Below are positions 61,727 to 64,000 of a stretch of 64,000 bases of DNA, one piece after another. Origin of the DNA: Albifimbria verrucaria (taxonomy: Eukaryota > Ascomycota > Sordariomycetes > Hypocreales > Stachybotryaceae). Under the pieces are notes generated by a model. It saw only the letters and a program-made list of their open reading frames with translations. It searched no databases and was not told the origin of the DNA. The DNA lies in contig JAHREC010000062.1 in assembly GCA_020081605.1 (NCBI GenBank), positions 3,343,758-3,407,757 on the forward strand, written 5' to 3'. The number at the start of each line of letters is the position of its first letter. The stretch's first letter is position 1. Both the position numbers and the translations under genes were made by a program.

Positions 61727-63646
61727 TTAATACTTCTTCTTGTTCTTGAAGCCGCTGCCTTGCCTAGGCTGGCTGCCATACGCCCTCCTGCCTTGAACCT
61801 TATCCCTACCCATCGACTGACCTAGGGCAATGTCCACACGAGGGGCGTGGTGAAGCCGAAGCTCTTAGCAACCTTGGCCAAGTCCAGCTTGTGTACGTCG
61901 TACACTGACCGCAGACTGTGGCTGGCGTACGCGTGGAGGTATGACTTGAAGGCCTCCTTGGCGCTCTGCTGCAGGTAGTAGTTCTTGCCGATGAGCTTCT
62001 CGAGCTGTGACTGCACGTTGACAATCTTCTTGGTCGGGAACTCGAACTCGACAACGGGGACACGAGCGGCCTTGAGGTGGCTAAGGAAACCAACTTCGTT
62101 GGGCTGCAGGAACATCAAGCTCCGTCCCTTGGTATCAGTGCCTCGGGCGGTACGACCAACACGGTGAATGTAGTCCTTGGCGTTGTCCGGAGGATCAAAT
62201 TGAACGATGAAGTCGACAGCAGGAATCTACTCATGTTAGTATCGCAGTACAAATACCAGGGTATTCACCGTACTCACATCCAAGCCTCGGGCAGCAACGT
62301 CTGTGCAGATGAGGATACCGTGCTCAGCGTTGCTGAACTCGAAGAATGTGTTGGTTCGCTTCTGCTGCTTCTGCTTGCCGTGCAGATCCAGAACGGGGCA
62401 GTCAATGTAGTTCAGCAACTCAGCGTAGTACTTGACAGAGTTACAGCTGCTAAAGAAAACAATGACCTTCTTCTTCTTCTGCTGCATCCTCCTCAGGAAA
62501 GAGAATAGAAGAATGAATCGCTTGTCCGCGTCACAAAGGACGTATCCTTGCTCTAAGCCGTCCACTGTGCTGAACTGCTTCTCCTCGTCGACGTTAATAT
62601 ACAGGGGGCCGGGTCGCAGCGAAATTCGTGCAAGATCCTCTGTAAAGGCCATGGTTAGCATGAATCCCCAAAGCGCAAGGTTAGATTGCTACGCACCGAC
62701 TTTGGTGGTCTGAGTAGCAGAGAACAGCATCGTCTGGCGGTCCTCATTGGACAAAACCTTGACAATCTGACGAATCTCATCCTCGAAACCAACCTCCAGA
62801 ATGCGGTCGGCCTCGTCAATGATCAACGACTTCAAGTTCTTGAAGACGAAAGGAGTGTTGAGAAGGTGATCCAGCAATCGTCCGGGAGTAGCAATCAACA
62901 GATTGACACCCTTGGACAGCTTCTCGACCTCAGCTCTTCGGTTCGCGCCACCAATGACGATGCCATACGTTTGCGAGTGGTGCTTCATTAACTCGCGGGC
63001 GACGCCAAAGATCTGCAGGGCCAATTCTCTTGTGGGCGAAACGACAATAACTCCGGTACCGTTACGAGGCTTGAATCGCAAGGAGCTCAGAATTTCGATC
63101 GCAGGAATCAAGAATGCAAGGGTCTTTCCGGAACCGGTCTTGGCAGCACCAAGCACGTCCTTGCCTGCCAGCAGAGGTGGGATGGCCTAGGGAATCCAAG
63201 TCAGCAGGAGATATATGGTGCCAGAGACAAAAGACATACGTGACGCTGAATGTTGGTCATCTTCTCGAAACCCATCTCCTTGATGGCCTTCATGGTTTTC
63301 TCGGAGAGGTTGAGTTCTTCGAAGAGCTGCGAATCGGTGGAAGGGGCGAGGAGGGGCCGCTGCTTTCAGCGAGTTCGTCACCGGCTTCTTCATCGTCTTC
63401 CTCCTCCTCATTCTCTGCGCCCTCGTCGGCATCCGCTCCATTCTCAACCTCGTCGCCTTCTGATTCTCCATCGACCTTGTCGGAGACAGCCTCGCTGTCG
63501 TCGCTCTCGACCTCGTCGACCTCTTCCTCGGGCTGAACCTTGGGGGTGGGGTTCTTCAGCTTCTTGGACTTCTTCGAAGAGGCGGCGGCGTCAACCACGG
63601 CCTCGGCGGACTTGCGCTTGCGCTTCTTGTTCAGAGTGGCATCCAT
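61727..63646 (-). CDS. HAS1: DEAD-box RNA helicase of the HAS1 type
   Basis: An essential nucleolar helicase for 40S and 60S ribosome assembly. The acidic and lysine-rich leader (63290-63646) is followed by [19 protein letters not shown], typical of HAS1/DDX18. The helicase motifs are AAKTGSGKT (I), PTRELALQ (Ia), TPGR (Ib), DEAD in [14 protein letters not shown] (II), SAT (III), RGLD (V) and HRVGRTARG (VI). The basic tail ends in KNKKKY. Introns at 63187-63239, 62640-62696 and 62227-62277 are all in phase. Two breaks occur, near 63339 and at a GGGG run at 61842-61845, each healed by one base. As HAS1 should be essential, these argue for sequence errors. Confidence 0.93.
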
Positions 63647-64000
63647 TGTGACGAGCGGGTGGGTGGAATGCAGATGGTCGAGAGAAACTTGCTGTGATTC
63701 TCTTGCAGATGCTCAGCCGACACCGAAAAGAAAAATATGGTCCCCAGCCTGCGATTAGAAAAAGATAAGAGAGAAAAAGTCGAGACCCACCAGGTGGGAT
63801 ACAAAAGCGGGGCGTGCGCCACAGGCTGGTCTTGACTGTGCACGAGCCACAGAAGTTCGGGAAACTGTGGCGGCCACGTCACTGGAGAGACAAGTCCGGT
63901 TTTGGGATTGCGACACGGGCTTGCGTATCATCTGCTTCTGATCTGATCTGATCTGATCTGGCTTCTTCTTCCGCTTCATATATTTAAACCTGATTGCTCT
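63647..64000. other. HAS1 upstream region
   Basis: This stretch lies upstream of the HAS1 start at 63646 and holds its 5' leader and promoter, rich in pyrimidine runs. No other gene is supported. Confidence 0.5.
63938..63960. repeat. Pentanucleotide microsatellite (ATCTG)4
   Basis: Four perfect ATCTG units in a row with a partial unit in front, about 290 bp upstream of HAS1. It is a likely length-variable marker. Confidence 0.9.

Overview
The window is nuclear DNA from a filamentous ascomycete, most likely a eurotiomycete (Aspergillus, Penicillium or Talaromyces type). The reasons are short introns of about 45-75 bp with GTAAGT-like donors and CTAAC-like branch sites, Zn2Cys6 regulators, a Pth11-like receptor, NLR proteins with TPR tails, and AT-rich blocks that look mutated by RIP. 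It reads as an accessory region on the left that passes into conserved chromosome on the right.

About 1-10 kb and 28-31 kb hold an NLR (STAND) neighbourhood. NLR1 (1-3169, minus, cut by the window edge) has a short N-terminal amyloid-type motif, NB-ARC and a TPR array. Head to head with it is a small HeLo-like protein (3390-4282, plus) that ends in nearly the same motif. This looks like a receptor plus cell-death-effector pair signalling by templated amyloid folding, and it is the most interesting system here. NLR2 (5944-9915, minus) is a dead relative with an alpha/beta-hydrolase head full of stops and a TPR tail cut by a repeat-element remnant. NLR3 (27852-30984, minus) carries a nucleoside-phosphorylase head. 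A HET-domain scrap lies at 24.3-24.5 kb.

From 10.9 to 22 kb there is a cytochrome P450, a berberine-bridge-type flavin oxidase and an ABCG transporter with a cysteine-rich ectodomain, all on minus. They resemble part of a secondary-metabolism set, but no backbone enzyme is in view. From 25 to 43 kb come a secreted TIM-barrel-like protein, two rhodopsin-like membrane proteins (one CFEM/Pth11 type), an NmrA-like protein and a secreted subtilase. From 45 to 54 kb there are three regulators: two divergent paralogues of the fungal_trans_2 type flank a factor with two tandem Zn2Cys6 clusters. From 54 to 64 kb there are a GH31 alpha-glucosidase, a small mitochondrial membrane protein, a DHCR24-like reductase and the ribosome-biogenesis helicase HAS1.

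Nearly every long gene, including the housekeeping HAS1, is broken by single-base frameshifts, mostly in or next to short mononucleotide runs, most of them restored by adding one base. I read these as sequence or assembly errors, not pseudogenes. NLR2 differs: it has many in-frame stops and transition-type losses of key residues. Exon ends were worked out by eye.
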